This document shows, one piece after another, positions 49,728-59,302 of a DNA stretch of 64,000 nucleotides. Made by a program: the position numbers and the translations under genes. This DNA is from Grimontia marina (GTDB lineage: Bacteria > Pseudomonadota > Gammaproteobacteria > Enterobacterales > Vibrionaceae). The stretch covers positions 287,239 through 351,238 of the forward strand of contig NZ_FIZY01000001.1 in assembly GCF_900060185.1 (NCBI RefSeq), in the 5' to 3' direction. The first letter of the stretch is position 1, and each line of letters opens with the position of its first letter. A model generated the notes under the pieces. The model did not search any database and had not been told where the DNA came from. It saw only the letters and a program-made list of their open reading frames with translations.

Positions 49728-51110
49728 ATGTTGAAGATTTACAACTCCCTCACCAAGAAAAAAGAAGAATTCAAACCTATCCATCCTGGCAAGGTTGGCA
49801 TGTATGTGTGTGGGGTTACCATTTACGATTTGTGTCACATCGGCCATGGCCGCACCTTCGTTTCATTCGATGTTGTCTCACGTTACCTGCGATTTCTGGG
49901 TTATGACCTTAAGTTCGTTCGTAACATCACAGACATCGATGACAAGATCATCAAGCGAGCAGCTGAAAATGGTGAAAGCTGTGATTCTTTGACTGAGCGT
50001 CTGATCGGTGAAATGTATGCTGACTTTGATTCGCTAAACATGAAGCGCCCAGACGTTGAGCCTCGCGCAACGCAATTTATTGCTGAAATCATTGCGTTGG
50101 TGGAGCGTTTGATTGAGCGCGGTTTCGCTTATGTTGCTTCTAACGGCGACGTACTGTTCGAAGTGGCTAAGTTTGACGAATACGGCAAGCTGTCACGTCA
50201 GGATCTTGACCAGCTTCAGGCGGGTGCACGTGTTGATGTAGAAGAAGCGAAGAAAAGCCCACTGGATTTCGTACTGTGGAAAATGTCCAAGCCGGGTGAG
50301 CCAACATGGGAATCTCCATGGGGTCCAGGCCGTCCGGGTTGGCACATTGAATGTTCTGCCATGAACTCTGCCATTCTGGGTAATCATTTTGATATCCACG
50401 GCGGCGGTTCAGATCTGACGTTTCCGCACCACGAAAACGAAATCGCGCAATCTTGCTGTGCACATGACACCCAGTATGTAAATACCTGGATGCACAGCGG
50501 TATGGTGATGGTTGACCGTGAGAAGATGTCGAAGTCACTGGGTAACTTCTTCACTATCCGTGATGTGCTGGCACACTACGATGCTGAAACTGTTCGCTAC
50601 TTCCTGATGTCTGGCCATTACCGCAGCCAACTGAACTACAGTGAAGAGAACCTTAAACAAGCGCGTGCGTCGATGGAGCGTCTATACACGTCACTTCGCG
50701 GCCTTGACCTTTCAGTAGCCGCAGAAGGCGGCGAAGAATTCGTTGAACGTTTCAAAGCCGCGATGGATGATGATTTCAACACGCCAGAAGCGTATTCAGT
50801 GCTGTTCGATATGGCACGCGAAATCAACCGCCTGAAAGCAGAAGATGTAGAAGGGGCATCTAAACTGGCGGCACGCATGCGTGAACTGGCTGAAGTCCTA
50901 GGTCTGCTTGAGCAAGACCCTGAAGCCTTCTTACAGGGCAATGCAGGTGGAGATGATGAAGTGGCGGAAATTGAAGCCCTGATCAAAGCGCGTAACGATG
51001 CGCGTGCTAGCAAAGATTGGGCTGCCGCAGATGCTGCGCGTGATGCATTGACTGCTATGGGGATCGTTCTAGAAGATGGCGCAGCCGGCACAACCTGGCG
51101 TCGAAAGTAA
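49728..51110 (+). CDS. cysS: Cysteinyl-tRNA synthetase
   Basis: The start at 49728 ([17 protein letters not shown]) matches the family and gives 460 residues; in-frame ATGs further upstream are rejected. Class I signatures are CHIGHGRTF (HIGH) and REKMSKSLG (KMSKS), and zinc ligands include C28 in VCGVTIYD. It charges tRNA-Cys. Confidence 0.96.
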   Translation: MLKIYNSLTKKKEEFKPIHPGKVGMYVCGVTIYDLCHIGHGRTFVSFDVVSRYLRFLGYDLKFVRNITDIDDKIIKRAAENGESCDSLTERLIGEMYADFDSLNMKRPDVEPRATQFIAEIIALVERLIERGFAYVASNGDVLFEVAKFDEYGKLSRQDLDQLQAGARVDVEEAKKSPLDFVLWKMSKPGEPTWESPWGPGRPGWHIECSAMNSAILGNHFDIHGGGSDLTFPHHENEIAQSCCAHDTQYVNTWMHSGMVMVDREKMSKSLGNFFTIRDVLAHYDAETVRYFLMSGHYRSQLNYSEENLKQARASMERLYTSLRGLDLSVAAEGGEEFVERFKAAMDDDFNTPEAYSVLFDMAREINRLKAEDVEGASKLAARMRELAEVLGLLEQDPEAFLQGNAGGDDEVAEIEALIKARNDARASKDWAAADAARDALTAMGIVLEDGAAGTTWRRK

Positions 51111-51435
51111 GTCAATTTAAATTGAAAGAAAGCGGAGCCTAGTGCTCCATTTTTTGTTTTCACTTTCTCTCCTGCACTGCTTTTATCACAATATTTATCC
51201 TCAAATGGTCTGTATGAAGACGTCCATTCACCAGTCGCGTGTCGATACGAGCGCTCTTTCATTGAGTTTATGTTCATAATCTCACTTATGGGAGCCCATT
51301 TTTACTGGCTTTGAGCGATTCTTGCTGTGATGTTCAGGCGCTTGTCGTAATTATTTTCTAATCGTTGTAGGCGCGATTACGTGCAGTTGTTTTGATGGAA
51401 CTCAAGCGGCTGTAAAGCCGCAGGGATGGATTGAA
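51111..51435. promoter_or_regulatory. Intergenic region between cysS and porin gene
   Basis: No gene is seen. Near cysS a weak hairpin GGAGC (51134-51138) / GCTCC (51144-51148) followed by ATTTTTT probably ends cysS transcription. Near the porin, GCGGCT (51406-51411) / AGCCGC (51416-51421) forms a small hairpin right before the ribosome site, suggesting a structured leader. Confidence 0.5.
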
Positions 51436-52398
51436 ATGAAAAAAACGATGATAACAGCGTCAATAATTGGCGCGGCAGTGGGCTTTAACACTTACGCGTA
51501 CACGGTTTATTCCAGTGATGAGTCAGCGCTTGATATTGGTGGTCGTATTGAGCCTAGATTTAATGTATCCGATGCAAATGAGGTTAAGGCGGGTGATAGT
51601 TCTTTTAAAGATATCAGCCGTGCACGCCTTCACTTCGCTGGTGAAACTCAGGTAAATGATAACGTGAGTGTTTTTGGTTTTTATGAAGGTGAAATGGCAT
51701 CTGGCACTTCACAGATTGATGACCGATACATGTTCGCAGGGTTTGACACCAACTTTGGTGCATTTTCCTATGGTAAGCAGGATTCTGCGCAGGTCATACT
51801 GACTAATGTCACCGATATTATGGACACGTTTGGAGGCAGTGCAGCGGATCTTATCGATGCAAACCAAGACAAAAGGGAAAATAACTTTGTATACGAGTTG
51901 GAGATTCCTTTTGGGGTGACAGCGACAGTTAACTATGTCGCATCGGATGCAAAAGACAATGACAGTGCAGGCATATCATTGTTCTATGATGATCCGATTG
52001 GCTTTGCGTTTGGTGCAGGTTATGTCGGAGGTAAGCAAGCTGTTCTTGGAAAGAACGTAGATGTTGATCAAATCAACTTAGCTGCCTCCTATGAGGTGGG
52101 TGGCTTTTACATAGGCGGCATATACGTTAACGGTGAAATAGATAATGTAGACGTAGATGGATTTGAGATTGCTGCTGCTTACGGTATCAATGACTTTGTT
52201 TTCCGTTATGTCTTCAATTATCGCGATACTGATAACAAAGCCAAGACGCCTGTAGATTATCGCGTGGATTACAACGCCATTGAAGGTGCTTATAACGTCA
52301 CGGAGAATTTTGTCGGGTATGCTGGCTATGAGTTTAATCGTCTCGATGGTAAACAGAATGATGATCAGATGCAGGCTGGTATTCGCTACTCGTTCTGA
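51436..52398 (+). CDS. Outer-membrane porin
   Basis: The 320-residue protein starts with a signal peptide (MKKTMITASIIGAAVGFN..A) and the Gram-negative porin opening TVYSSDESALDIGGRIEPRF. Alternating beta-strand patterns run to a C-terminal MQAGIRYSF, with terminal phenylalanine as required for BAM insertion. It is acidic, with a possible constriction loop around residues 110-135. It is related to OmpU/OmpL-type vibrio porins; I cannot name the exact one. Confidence 0.9.
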   Translation: MKKTMITASIIGAAVGFNTYAYTVYSSDESALDIGGRIEPRFNVSDANEVKAGDSSFKDISRARLHFAGETQVNDNVSVFGFYEGEMASGTSQIDDRYMFAGFDTNFGAFSYGKQDSAQVILTNVTDIMDTFGGSAADLIDANQDKRENNFVYELEIPFGVTATVNYVASDAKDNDSAGISLFYDDPIGFAFGAGYVGGKQAVLGKNVDVDQINLAASYEVGGFYIGGIYVNGEIDNVDVDGFEIAAAYGINDFVFRYVFNYRDTDNKAKTPVDYRVDYNAIEGAYNVTENFVGYAGYEFNRLDGKQNDDQMQAGIRYSF

Positions 52399-52417
52399 TT
52401 TCTAGATTTACAGAAGT

Positions 52418-52446
52418 AAAAAGCGGAGCTGATGCTCCGCTTTTTT
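52418..52446 (+). terminator. Terminator after the porin gene
   Basis: AAGCGGAGC (52421-52429), loop TGAT, GCTCCGC (52434-52440), followed by TTTTTT. Confidence 0.92.
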
Positions 52447-52626
52447 GTAGGGCAGCTTTGCAAAAAATGGCTTCCCAAAGGTAACCAAAAAATTGATGGT
52501 GAATCATAGGGTCTGTTGATCTTTGGTGATGACTTTTTAAGCAGTTTGTGGGGGCCAGAGGCTTCGATGTGTAGCTAGCCTACATAAGAAGTCGAGATTA
52601 AGTCCAACTGTGTCCTTGCTTCGATT

Positions 52627-53457
52627 TCATCTTTTATCTGTTCCTGTTGCACTTAAATCGCTGCCGCAATATTTGCAAAACGCCGCATCATTTTCGTGTC
52701 CCGGTTTTGAACAGTTAGGACATAGAACGGTTTGTCTTTTTATGGTCATTTGTTGCCCCATTTGTGCGGTGATAATACCTGTAGGCACCGCAATGATGGA
52801 GTAGCCCATCAGCATGGTAATGGAGGCCAAAGCTTTGCCAATGTCTGTTTGCGGCACCAAATCGCCATAACCGACTGTCGTCATGGTAACAATCGCCCAG
52901 TAAATGCTGTAAGGAATGCTGGTGAAGCCATGCTCTGGGCCTTCAATCACAAACATCAACGAGCCAAATATGGTGACCAAAACCATCACCGCATAAAAGA
53001 AGATAAAGATCTTTCTGCCAGAGGATTTGAGTGCTACGAGCAAGATGTTTGACTCTTCAAGATAGCGCATCAGTTTTAGCACCCGGAATATACGCAGTAC
53101 CCTGAGTAAACGAATAGCCATGAGGTAATTTGCACCGGGGAAAAGCATTGCGATATAGGTTGGAAGAATGGCAAGCAAATCGACAATACCATAGAAGCTT
53201 TTTGCATAGGCTTTCGGGGCAGGGGAGCAGTATAGGCGCAGGGCATACTCGATAGTAAAGAACAAAGTGAAGCCCCACTCAATGGAAAAGAACCAACCCC
53301 CATATTTAGCCTGCATATCACCGACAGATTCGAGCATCAATACTGCGATTGACGCCAGAATAACAATGATGAGGGTAACGTCAAAGGCCTTACCGGCCCT
53401 GGTTTCGGTACCGAAAATGGTGGTGTAAAGGGACTCCTGAACAGCATTCCTGCTCAT
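52627..53457 (-). CDS. Voltage-gated-type K+ channel with C-terminal zinc ribbon
   Basis: This 276-residue protein has six membrane segments, an arginine-rich S4 (RLLRVLRIFRVLKLMRYL, residues 116-133) and the K+ filter TVGYGD (194-199). The short cytoplasmic tail ends in C246-C249 and C261-C264, a zinc-ribbon motif, in place of the usual RCK or cyclic-nucleotide domain. It probably conducts K+ in response to membrane potential. The ribbon might assist assembly or sense metal, which is inference. Confidence 0.88.
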   Translation of the reverse strand: MSRNAVQESLYTTIFGTETRAGKAFDVTLIIVILASIAVLMLESVGDMQAKYGGWFFSIEWGFTLFFTIEYALRLYCSPAPKAYAKSFYGIVDLLAILPTYIAMLFPGANYLMAIRLLRVLRIFRVLKLMRYLEESNILLVALKSSGRKIFIFFYAVMVLVTIFGSLMFVIEGPEHGFTSIPYSIYWAIVTMTTVGYGDLVPQTDIGKALASITMLMGYSIIAVPTGIITAQMGQQMTIKRQTVLCPNCSKPGHENDAAFCKYCGSDLSATGTDKR

Positions 53458-53507
53458 GTTAAGCGCTCTAGGAAAGTATTTAGATATGAGAAGTCTAGCA
53501 GGGGAAA

Positions 53508-53532
53508 GCCCACTCGGGAGAGGAGCGGGCTC
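53508..53532 (-). terminator. Weak terminator after the marC-family gene
   Basis: On the minus strand AGCCCGCTC, 7-base loop, GAGTGGGCT (one G-U pair), then TTTCCCC. The T-run is short. Confidence 0.5.
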
Positions 53533-53547
53533 TAAAACAATGAATGT

Positions 53548-54192
53548 TTAGCCTAAGCCTGGAAAGAGGGCGCGGAGCCCGTTGGCAATAAACTCAATAC
53601 CAAGGGCAGCCAGAATCAAACCCATGATACGGGTGATGACGTTAATACCTGTTTGGCCTAGGAATTTCACAATGGCTGGCGCCAGTCTTAGCAAACCCCA
53701 TATTCCGGCAGCAAAAATACAAATACTGCCAATAAGACCAAGTGTATCCACAGAATTTGGATATCGGCTCGCGTAGACGATAGTCGAACTAATAGCACCA
53801 GGGCCAGCCAAAAGTGGCATTGCCAGCGGGACGACACCAATCTGCTCACGGCTGACAGATTCAGATTGTTCCTGCTTGTTTTGCTTATCTTCACCCAACT
53901 TACCGCTCATCATGGTGAAAGCGATACTCACCAGTAGCAGACCACCAGCAACACGGAAAGAGTCGAGAGAAATACTGAAGAAATCCAGCAGTAACTGACC
54001 CGCCAATAATGAGACAACCAGAATAGCAGCCACGGCTAGACTTGCGGTATATGCAGTCTTGTTCCGTTCAACTGGGTCCTGATGCGCTGTTAGCGACACA
54101 AAGATAGGCATAATGCCTAATGGGTTCACGGCTGCAAACAAACCAATGAAAAACTGAAAAAATATTACAAGTTCAATATTGTTCATTCCCAA
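53548..54192 (-). CDS. MarC/YhgN-family membrane protein
   Basis: This 214-residue integral membrane protein has about six helices in two similar halves, with the family segments FAAVNPLGIMPIFVSLT and PLAMPLLAGPGAISS. A short charged loop (KLGEDKQNKQEQSESVSREQ) joins the halves. Members were once called multiple-antibiotic-resistance proteins, but no transport function is settled. The start could be the ATG at 54186. Confidence 0.88.
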   Translation of the reverse strand: MGMNNIELVIFFQFFIGLFAAVNPLGIMPIFVSLTAHQDPVERNKTAYTASLAVAAILVVSLLAGQLLLDFFSISLDSFRVAGGLLLVSIAFTMMSGKLGEDKQNKQEQSESVSREQIGVVPLAMPLLAGPGAISSTIVYASRYPNSVDTLGLIGSICIFAAGIWGLLRLAPAIVKFLGQTGINVITRIMGLILAALGIEFIANGLRALFPGLG

Positions 54193-54792
54193 ACACTCGA
54201 AATCTGAGAAACGTAAGGATTAGATTTGGATCGCAAAAGTGCCAATCTTGAGCGCTAGTATAACGTCGAAAGATGAAATGCCAATCGATACACGTCGAGC
54301 GAGGAAGAAATAATATCTCCAAGTCCAGAGGTCAGGTATTTGGGGCGATCCGAGCAATAAGTGTCCGAAATATTATCGATTGGGTAAGGCTGAAAACTGG
54401 TCTATACGCTGCCTTGCTAGTCTATCTATGTGATTCTGGTCACACCTTAAAATCTAAGAGGGACAACAGTAGTCAAAGAAGTTACACAAGTGTATGAGAC
54501 ACAGTGCGTATGTGTTACATTCTCGTAGTTTTATTGTGGATTTAGGCTTTCAAAACATCGATTATAGCGTAATTCGATTGATTATTAATCGGTTGATGAA
54601 AAACTCAGTGAAAGTTTACTACACATGATCCCGATCAATCTTCTGCCTTTCTGAAAATCTATAATCAGTTTTGAAAGTTATTTACTAAATGCTTGCCAAG
54701 GCTCACTGAGGAAGTGTGACGCTTAGGCCTCCAAGTAAACGAGCATGTAGTTACTAAATAATTTTCAAACTTTAGGTATGTAGGAGACAACT
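54193..54792. promoter_or_regulatory. Long control region upstream of adhE
   Basis: This 600-bp stretch has no convincing gene; a 74-codon frame at 54273 lacks a ribosome site. It contains an inverted repeat CGATT-gattatt-AATCG (54575-54591) and is AT-rich after 54480, suggesting a long, regulated leader. I could not define an FNR site with both arms intact. Confidence 0.5.
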
Positions 54793-57498
54793 ATGCCTGT
54801 AACTAACGTAGCCGAACTCAACGCAATGGTTGAGCGTGTAAAGAAAGCGCAGAAAGAGTTTGCAACTTACTCTCAAGAGCAAGTAGACAAAATCTTCCGT
54901 GCTGCGTCTTTGGCTGCTAACAACGCCCGTATTCCTCTGGCTCAACAAGCTGTTGCGGAATCTGGCATGGGTATTGTCGAAGACAAAGTCATCAAAAACC
55001 ACTTCGCTTCTGAATTCATCTACAACAAATACAAAGATGAAAAAACCTGCGGCATCTTGGAAGAGAACGACGAGTTCGGTACTTTCACTATCGCTGAGCC
55101 AGTAGGTATCATCTGTGGTATCGTTCCAACTACCAACCCGACTTCTACCGCGATCTTCAAATCTCTGATTTCTCTGAAGACCCGTAACGGTATTATCTTC
55201 TCGCCACACCCACGTGCGAAAAACTCGACTAATGATGCAGCTAAACTGGTTCTGGACGCAGCAGTGGCAGCGGGCGCACCAAAAGACATCATCGGTTGGA
55301 TTGACCAGCCTTCAGTAGAACTGTCTAACGCGCTGATGAAGCACGATGACATCAACCTGATCCTGGCAACAGGTGGTCCAGGTATGGTTAAAGCAGCTTA
55401 CTCTTCTGGTAAACCAGCAATCGGTGTGGGCGCAGGTAACGTTCCAGTTGTTATCGATGAAACGGCCGATGTTAAGCGTGCTGTTGCATCTATCCTGATG
55501 TCTAAGACTTTCGATAATGGCGTAGTGTGTGCTTCTGAGCAGGCTGCAATCGTTGTTGACGCAGTATATGACGAAGTGAAAGAGCGTTTTGCTTCTCACA
55601 AAGGCTATGTCCTGAGCAAAGATGAAGCCGAAAAAGTTCGTAAAGTTCTGCTGATTGATGGCGCTCTGAACGCGAAAATCGTAGGTCAGCCAGCAGCAGC
55701 AATCGCTGAAATGGCAGGCGTAACCGTTCCTGCTGACACCAAAGTGCTGGTTGGTGAAGGCCTGGGTAAAGTGTCTATCGATGATGCATTTGCTCACGAG
55801 AAACTGTCTCCAACACTGGGTCTGTTCCGCGCAACGGATTTTGAAGACGCAGTAGCACAAGCGGTCACCATGGTTGAAATCGGTGGTATCGGCCACACCT
55901 CTGGTCTGTACACTAACCAAGACGTGAACCAAGATCGCATCAAATACTTCGGCGATAAGCTGAAAACTGCACGTATTCTTGTGAATATCCCAACCACTCA
56001 CGGTGGTATCGGTGACCTGTACAACTTCAACGTTGCACCATCACTGACTCTAGGCTGTGGTTCTTGGGGCGGTAACTCAATCTCTGAGAACGTTGGACCT
56101 AAGCACCTCATCAACAAGAAAACTGTAGCGAAGCGAGCTGAAAACATGCTGTGGCACAAACTACCTAAATCTATCTACTTCCGTCGTGGCAGCCTGCCAA
56201 TCGCACTGGGTGATCTGGAAGGTAAGAAACGTGCAATGGTTGTTACCGACCGCTTCCTGTTCAACAACGGTTACTCTGATGAAGTGGTAGCGCTGTTGAA
56301 AGCACAAGGCATGGAAGTACAGACCTTCTTCGAAGTAGAAGCTGACCCAACGCTGACTGTGGTAGAAAAAGGTGCAGCAGCAATGCAAAGCTTCCAGCCA
56401 GACGTGATTATCGCGCTGGGCGGCGGTTCACCGATGGATGCAGCGAAAATCATGTGGGTAATGTACGAGCACCCAGAAACGCACTTCGAAGAACTGGCAA
56501 TGCGCTTTATGGACATCCGTAAGCGTATCTACAAGTTCCCGAAAATGGGTAAAAAGGCTGAGCTTGTATGTATCACTACCACTTCAGGTACAGGTTCAGA
56601 AGTGACACCATTCGCGGTTGTAACTGACGACAAGACTGGTGCGAAATACCCGCTGGCTGACTACGAACTGACGCCTCAAATGGCAATCGTAGATGCGAAC
56701 CTGGTGATGAACATGCCTAAGTCTCTGACAGCATTCGGAGGTTACGATGCAGTCACTCACGCATTGGAAGCTTACGTATCTGTTCTGGCGAACGAATATT
56801 CTGATGGTCAAGCTCTACAAGCACTGAAGATGCTGAAAGAATACCTGCCATCAAGCTATGCGAACGGTGCACAAGACCCAATCGCACGCGAGAAAGTTCA
56901 CAACGCAGCGACTATCGCAGGTATCGCATTTGCTAACGCATTCTTGGGTGTATGTCACTCAATGGCGCACAAAATCGGTGCTGAGTTCCACCTGCCACAC
57001 GGTCTGGCGAACGCACTGCTGATTTCTAACGTGGTACGTTACAACGCGAATGACAACCCAACTAAGCAAACAGCATTCTCTCAGTACGACCGCCCACAAG
57101 CACGTCGCCGTTACGCTGAAGTTGCTGACCACCTGGGTCTGTCACAAGCGGGTGACCGTACTTCTCAGAAAATCGAGCGCCTGCTGGGCTGGTTGGACGA
57201 GCTGAAAGCGAACCTGGACATCCCAATGTCAATCCAAGAAGCTGGCGTTAAAGAAGCTGACTTCCTGGCGAAACTGAATGAGCTGGCAGTTGAAGCGTTT
57301 GATGACCAGTGTACTGGTGCAAACCCACGCTACCCACTGATCACTGAGCTGAAAGAAGTACTTCTGGCTTCTTACTACGGTAAAGCATTTGTTGAAGGCG
57401 AAACGGTAGAAGGCACTTCAGTTATCAAGAAGCGCGTAGATCAAGAAGCAGCGGTAAAGCCTGCCCCTAAAGCGAAAAAAGAAGCAGCGAAAGCATAA
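54793..57498 (+). CDS. adhE: Bifunctional acetaldehyde-CoA / alcohol dehydrogenase
   Basis: This 901-residue fusion has an N-terminal CoA-acylating aldehyde dehydrogenase (catalytic Cys in GVVCASEQAA) and a C-terminal iron-dependent alcohol dehydrogenase (GGGSPMDAAK; metal ligands around HSMAHK and HLPHGLANA). It reduces acetyl-CoA to ethanol in fermentation and forms filaments (spirosomes) in E. coli. The C-terminus has a Lys/Ala tail. Codon use is biased as expected of a highly expressed gene. GTAGGAGA precedes the ATG. Confidence 0.97.
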   Translation: MPVTNVAELNAMVERVKKAQKEFATYSQEQVDKIFRAASLAANNARIPLAQQAVAESGMGIVEDKVIKNHFASEFIYNKYKDEKTCGILEENDEFGTFTIAEPVGIICGIVPTTNPTSTAIFKSLISLKTRNGIIFSPHPRAKNSTNDAAKLVLDAAVAAGAPKDIIGWIDQPSVELSNALMKHDDINLILATGGPGMVKAAYSSGKPAIGVGAGNVPVVIDETADVKRAVASILMSKTFDNGVVCASEQAAIVVDAVYDEVKERFASHKGYVLSKDEAEKVRKVLLIDGALNAKIVGQPAAAIAEMAGVTVPADTKVLVGEGLGKVSIDDAFAHEKLSPTLGLFRATDFEDAVAQAVTMVEIGGIGHTSGLYTNQDVNQDRIKYFGDKLKTARILVNIPTTHGGIGDLYNFNVAPSLTLGCGSWGGNSISENVGPKHLINKKTVAKRAENMLWHKLPKSIYFRRGSLPIALGDLEGKKRAMVVTDRFLFNNGYSDEVVALLKAQGMEVQTFFEVEADPTLTVVEKGAAAMQSFQPDVIIALGGGSPMDAAKIMWVMYEHPETHFEELAMRFMDIRKRIYKFPKMGKKAELVCITTTSGTGSEVTPFAVVTDDKTGAKYPLADYELTPQMAIVDANLVMNMPKSLTAFGGYDAVTHALEAYVSVLANEYSDGQALQALKMLKEYLPSSYANGAQDPIAREKVHNAATIAGIAFANAFLGVCHSMAHKIGAEFHLPHGLANALLISNVVRYNANDNPTKQTAFSQYDRPQARRRYAEVADHLGLSQAGDRTSQKIERLLGWLDELKANLDIPMSIQEAGVKEADFLAKLNELAVEAFDDQCTGANPRYPLITELKEVLLASYYGKAFVEGETVEGTSVIKKRVDQEAAVKPAPKAKKEAAKA

Positions 57499-57521
57499 CC
57501 TTCTGATTGAAACATAAAGAG

Positions 57522-57546
57522 AAAGCCCGCATAAGCGGGCTTTTTT
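57522..57546 (+). terminator. Terminator after adhE
   Basis: AAAGCCCGC (57522-57530), loop ATAA, GCGGGC (57535-57540), followed by TTTTTT. Confidence 0.93.
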
Positions 57547-57672
57547 ATTGGCAGTGGCAATACCCTTTTGAGGTGAAAACGCCCTGACGATGGGACCTAT
57601 CCAATCGCCTGATGTGTTATCACTTCAATTTAACAGGGCATAGAAGCGGCTACGGCAAACCTCACCGGCCGT

Positions 57673-58359
57673 TTAACTCGCAGCTTCTAAGATACGGCCG
57701 GTGAAACTGTCGTTTTCTACGATGTAAGCGGCGCCATCAATCATGTCGTAGTTCACTGCAGGGTGATAACGAACGTTACCTTCATCACTATGACGCATTC
57801 TTGGCAAAACGCCGCCTACCCGAATATTGGCATGTTCCAGTTCTTGCGCCCAACTGCGGGTCAGCCCTTTAATTACAGCATTAGAACTGTCAAAGGTTGG
57901 CGTACTATTATTAGGAGTCAGAACACCGGGAATATTCACAATCACACCCTTACGTCCTTTGTTCAGCATATTGAATGCTGCTCCCCGTCCAAACAGGTAC
58001 AGATTCGAAGCTACATCAGCGAGAGTGTCTTTCACGACATCATTAGCAGCTTCCTGACTGGCGAGCAGATTTGGAAGCGACCCACCTTGCCAGTAGTTGA
58101 TAAGTACATCCACAGCCCCCATCTCGCGATTTACTTCCTCAAACAGGTAAGAAATATTCTCAACATTGCGGTTTGCAAGTAAGAAGGAAAAGCAAATGCC
58201 TCCGACTTTCATACAAGATTCATACGTTGACTGAAGTTGATTCGAGTTGGTATCTACGAGAGCAACGCGGGCATTCAGTCTACAAAAATGTTCAGCCATA
58301 GCGCGACCTGTTGGAGTCCCAGCAGCTGTAATCACAATGACGGATTTAGCAATATCCAT
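57673..58359 (-). CDS. Short-chain dehydrogenase-like protein lacking catalytic residues
   Basis: This 228-residue Rossmann-fold protein of SDR type has a recognisable cofactor loop (TAAGTPTGRAMAEH) and VDVLINYWQGG where active SDRs have NNAG. The segment aligned to the YxxxK motif reads FDSSN (residues 156-160), so tyrosine and lysine are replaced, and the usual catalytic serine position is within VNIPGV. It may be a pseudoenzyme binding NAD(H), perhaps a sensor or scaffold, rather than an oxidoreductase. It is convergent with adhE. Confidence 0.82.
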   Translation of the reverse strand: MDIAKSVIVITAAGTPTGRAMAEHFCRLNARVALVDTNSNQLQSTYESCMKVGGICFSFLLANRNVENISYLFEEVNREMGAVDVLINYWQGGSLPNLLASQEAANDVVKDTLADVASNLYLFGRGAAFNMLNKGRKGVIVNIPGVLTPNNSTPTFDSSNAVIKGLTRSWAQELEHANIRVGGVLPRMRHSDEGNVRYHPAVNYDMIDGAAYIVENDSFTGRILEAAS

Positions 58360-58626
58360 TGTCTGACCTTTCTAATTTATTACCGACACACTTCATTGTT
58401 ATACGACGATGACTAACAACTTACACCCAGCTTTTTAAGAGATGGATAACAATCTTGGACCATGATCTACGAAAGTGGTGTGAATTTGTTCAAAAAAGGT
58501 TGTGCAACCTGTGTGCAAAATTAATTTTTTAGTAAGTGATCACAGTTTGGTTTTTTGGGGCTAAAGTTCTTGAGTTGATGAGTTGGCTATGGTAGTGGGT
58601 TTGATAATCGTAATTAAATCAGAAGA

Positions 58627-59136
58627 TTACGCCCTAACATGCATTTCATTGAAACGTTTTGCGGTAACTAATTGACTATATAAATTTGCCGAATCTAGCG
58701 CGGCCGTCTTGCCATTTTCGCTATCTAATTGTCTTCGTTGATGTCCAGACAGATTATGATAAACATCTTCGCCCAAATTGTGTGTTCCAATTGCTGGAAA
58801 ATGTAGTGCAGAGGGATTCACGCAATCATTAAGTTTTGCGCTTGCCAATCCCGCTTTATGAAAGGCCTCCGCTTGGGATCCACAAAGTTCATAGTCTCTT
58901 TCTTCCGCAACCAGACGGATAGGCTCAGGAAGATCAAATGTTTTTCGAAGCTGCGCTTCTGTCATCTTTTCTGGATAGGGCGGATTGAGCGGAGTGGTTT
59001 CGGTGGCATCACCGGAAAGCAGTGCCAGCATCAAGGCAAAATCAGAACGGCGCCCCTGACATACAGCATGATTGAGGTTTCCCCCTAGCTGTATATCCGA
59101 AATGAGTTGTGCTTTGTCGAGCGCGTGAATTTCCAT
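58627..59136 (-). CDS. Conserved hypothetical protein, unknown function
   Basis: This 169-residue soluble protein has no signal peptide or membrane segment. It begins MEIHALDKAQLISDIQLGGNLNHAV and includes GRRSDFALMLALLS and the Pro-rich ETTPLNPPYPEKMTEAQLRKTFDLPEP. Codon use and composition are coding-like. I do not recognise a domain. It stands alone, with 267 bp before the SDR-like gene and 166 bp after metY. Confidence 0.7.
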   Translation of the reverse strand: MEIHALDKAQLISDIQLGGNLNHAVCQGRRSDFALMLALLSGDATETTPLNPPYPEKMTEAQLRKTFDLPEPIRLVAEERDYELCGSQAEAFHKAGLASAKLNDCVNPSALHFPAIGTHNLGEDVYHNLSGHQRRQLDSENGKTAALDSANLYSQLVTAKRFNEMHVRA

Positions 59137-59255
59137 GTTAACCTGGCATTGACTTCTTACTCCCTATGTATCGGTATTGCGACGTAATACTTTAATAAAA
59201 AGAGAAAAAATCTTATCGGTCAGCGTGGAGCAATATCGAGTTATCTTATGCACAA

Positions 59256-59286
59256 TAAAAAGCCCACCTTACCTAAGGCGGGCTTG
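59256..59286 (-). terminator. Terminator after metY
   Basis: On the minus strand AAGCCCGCCTTA, a 2-base turn and TAAGGTGGGCTT (one G-U pair) are followed by TTTATT. Confidence 0.85.
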
Positions 59287-59302
59287 TTTGCGAAAATAGG
59301 AA

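Noticed and set aside
51396..51415. Sigma-54-type promoter before the porin gene
   Set aside because: GG-N10-GC spacing occurs but the -12 box reads CGGCT and the GC lies inside the leader hairpin.
54401..54425. Sigma-54-type promoter upstream of adhE (TGG-N10-GC)
   Set aside because: Only the GG/GC spacing fits; the internal CACG and TTGC positions do not match, so chance is likely.
54273..54497. 74-codon frame upstream of adhE
   Set aside because: It has no ribosome site and a random-looking sequence; more likely part of the control region.
54571..54600. FNR-type site in the adhE upstream region
   Set aside because: TTGAT is followed by TATTAATCG, with only part of the second arm; not close enough to TTGAT-N4-ATCAA.
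55312..56001. Minus-strand frame of 229 codons inside adhE
   Set aside because: It is rich in His, Cys and Phe as expected from the complement of a biased, highly expressed gene, and has no start signals.
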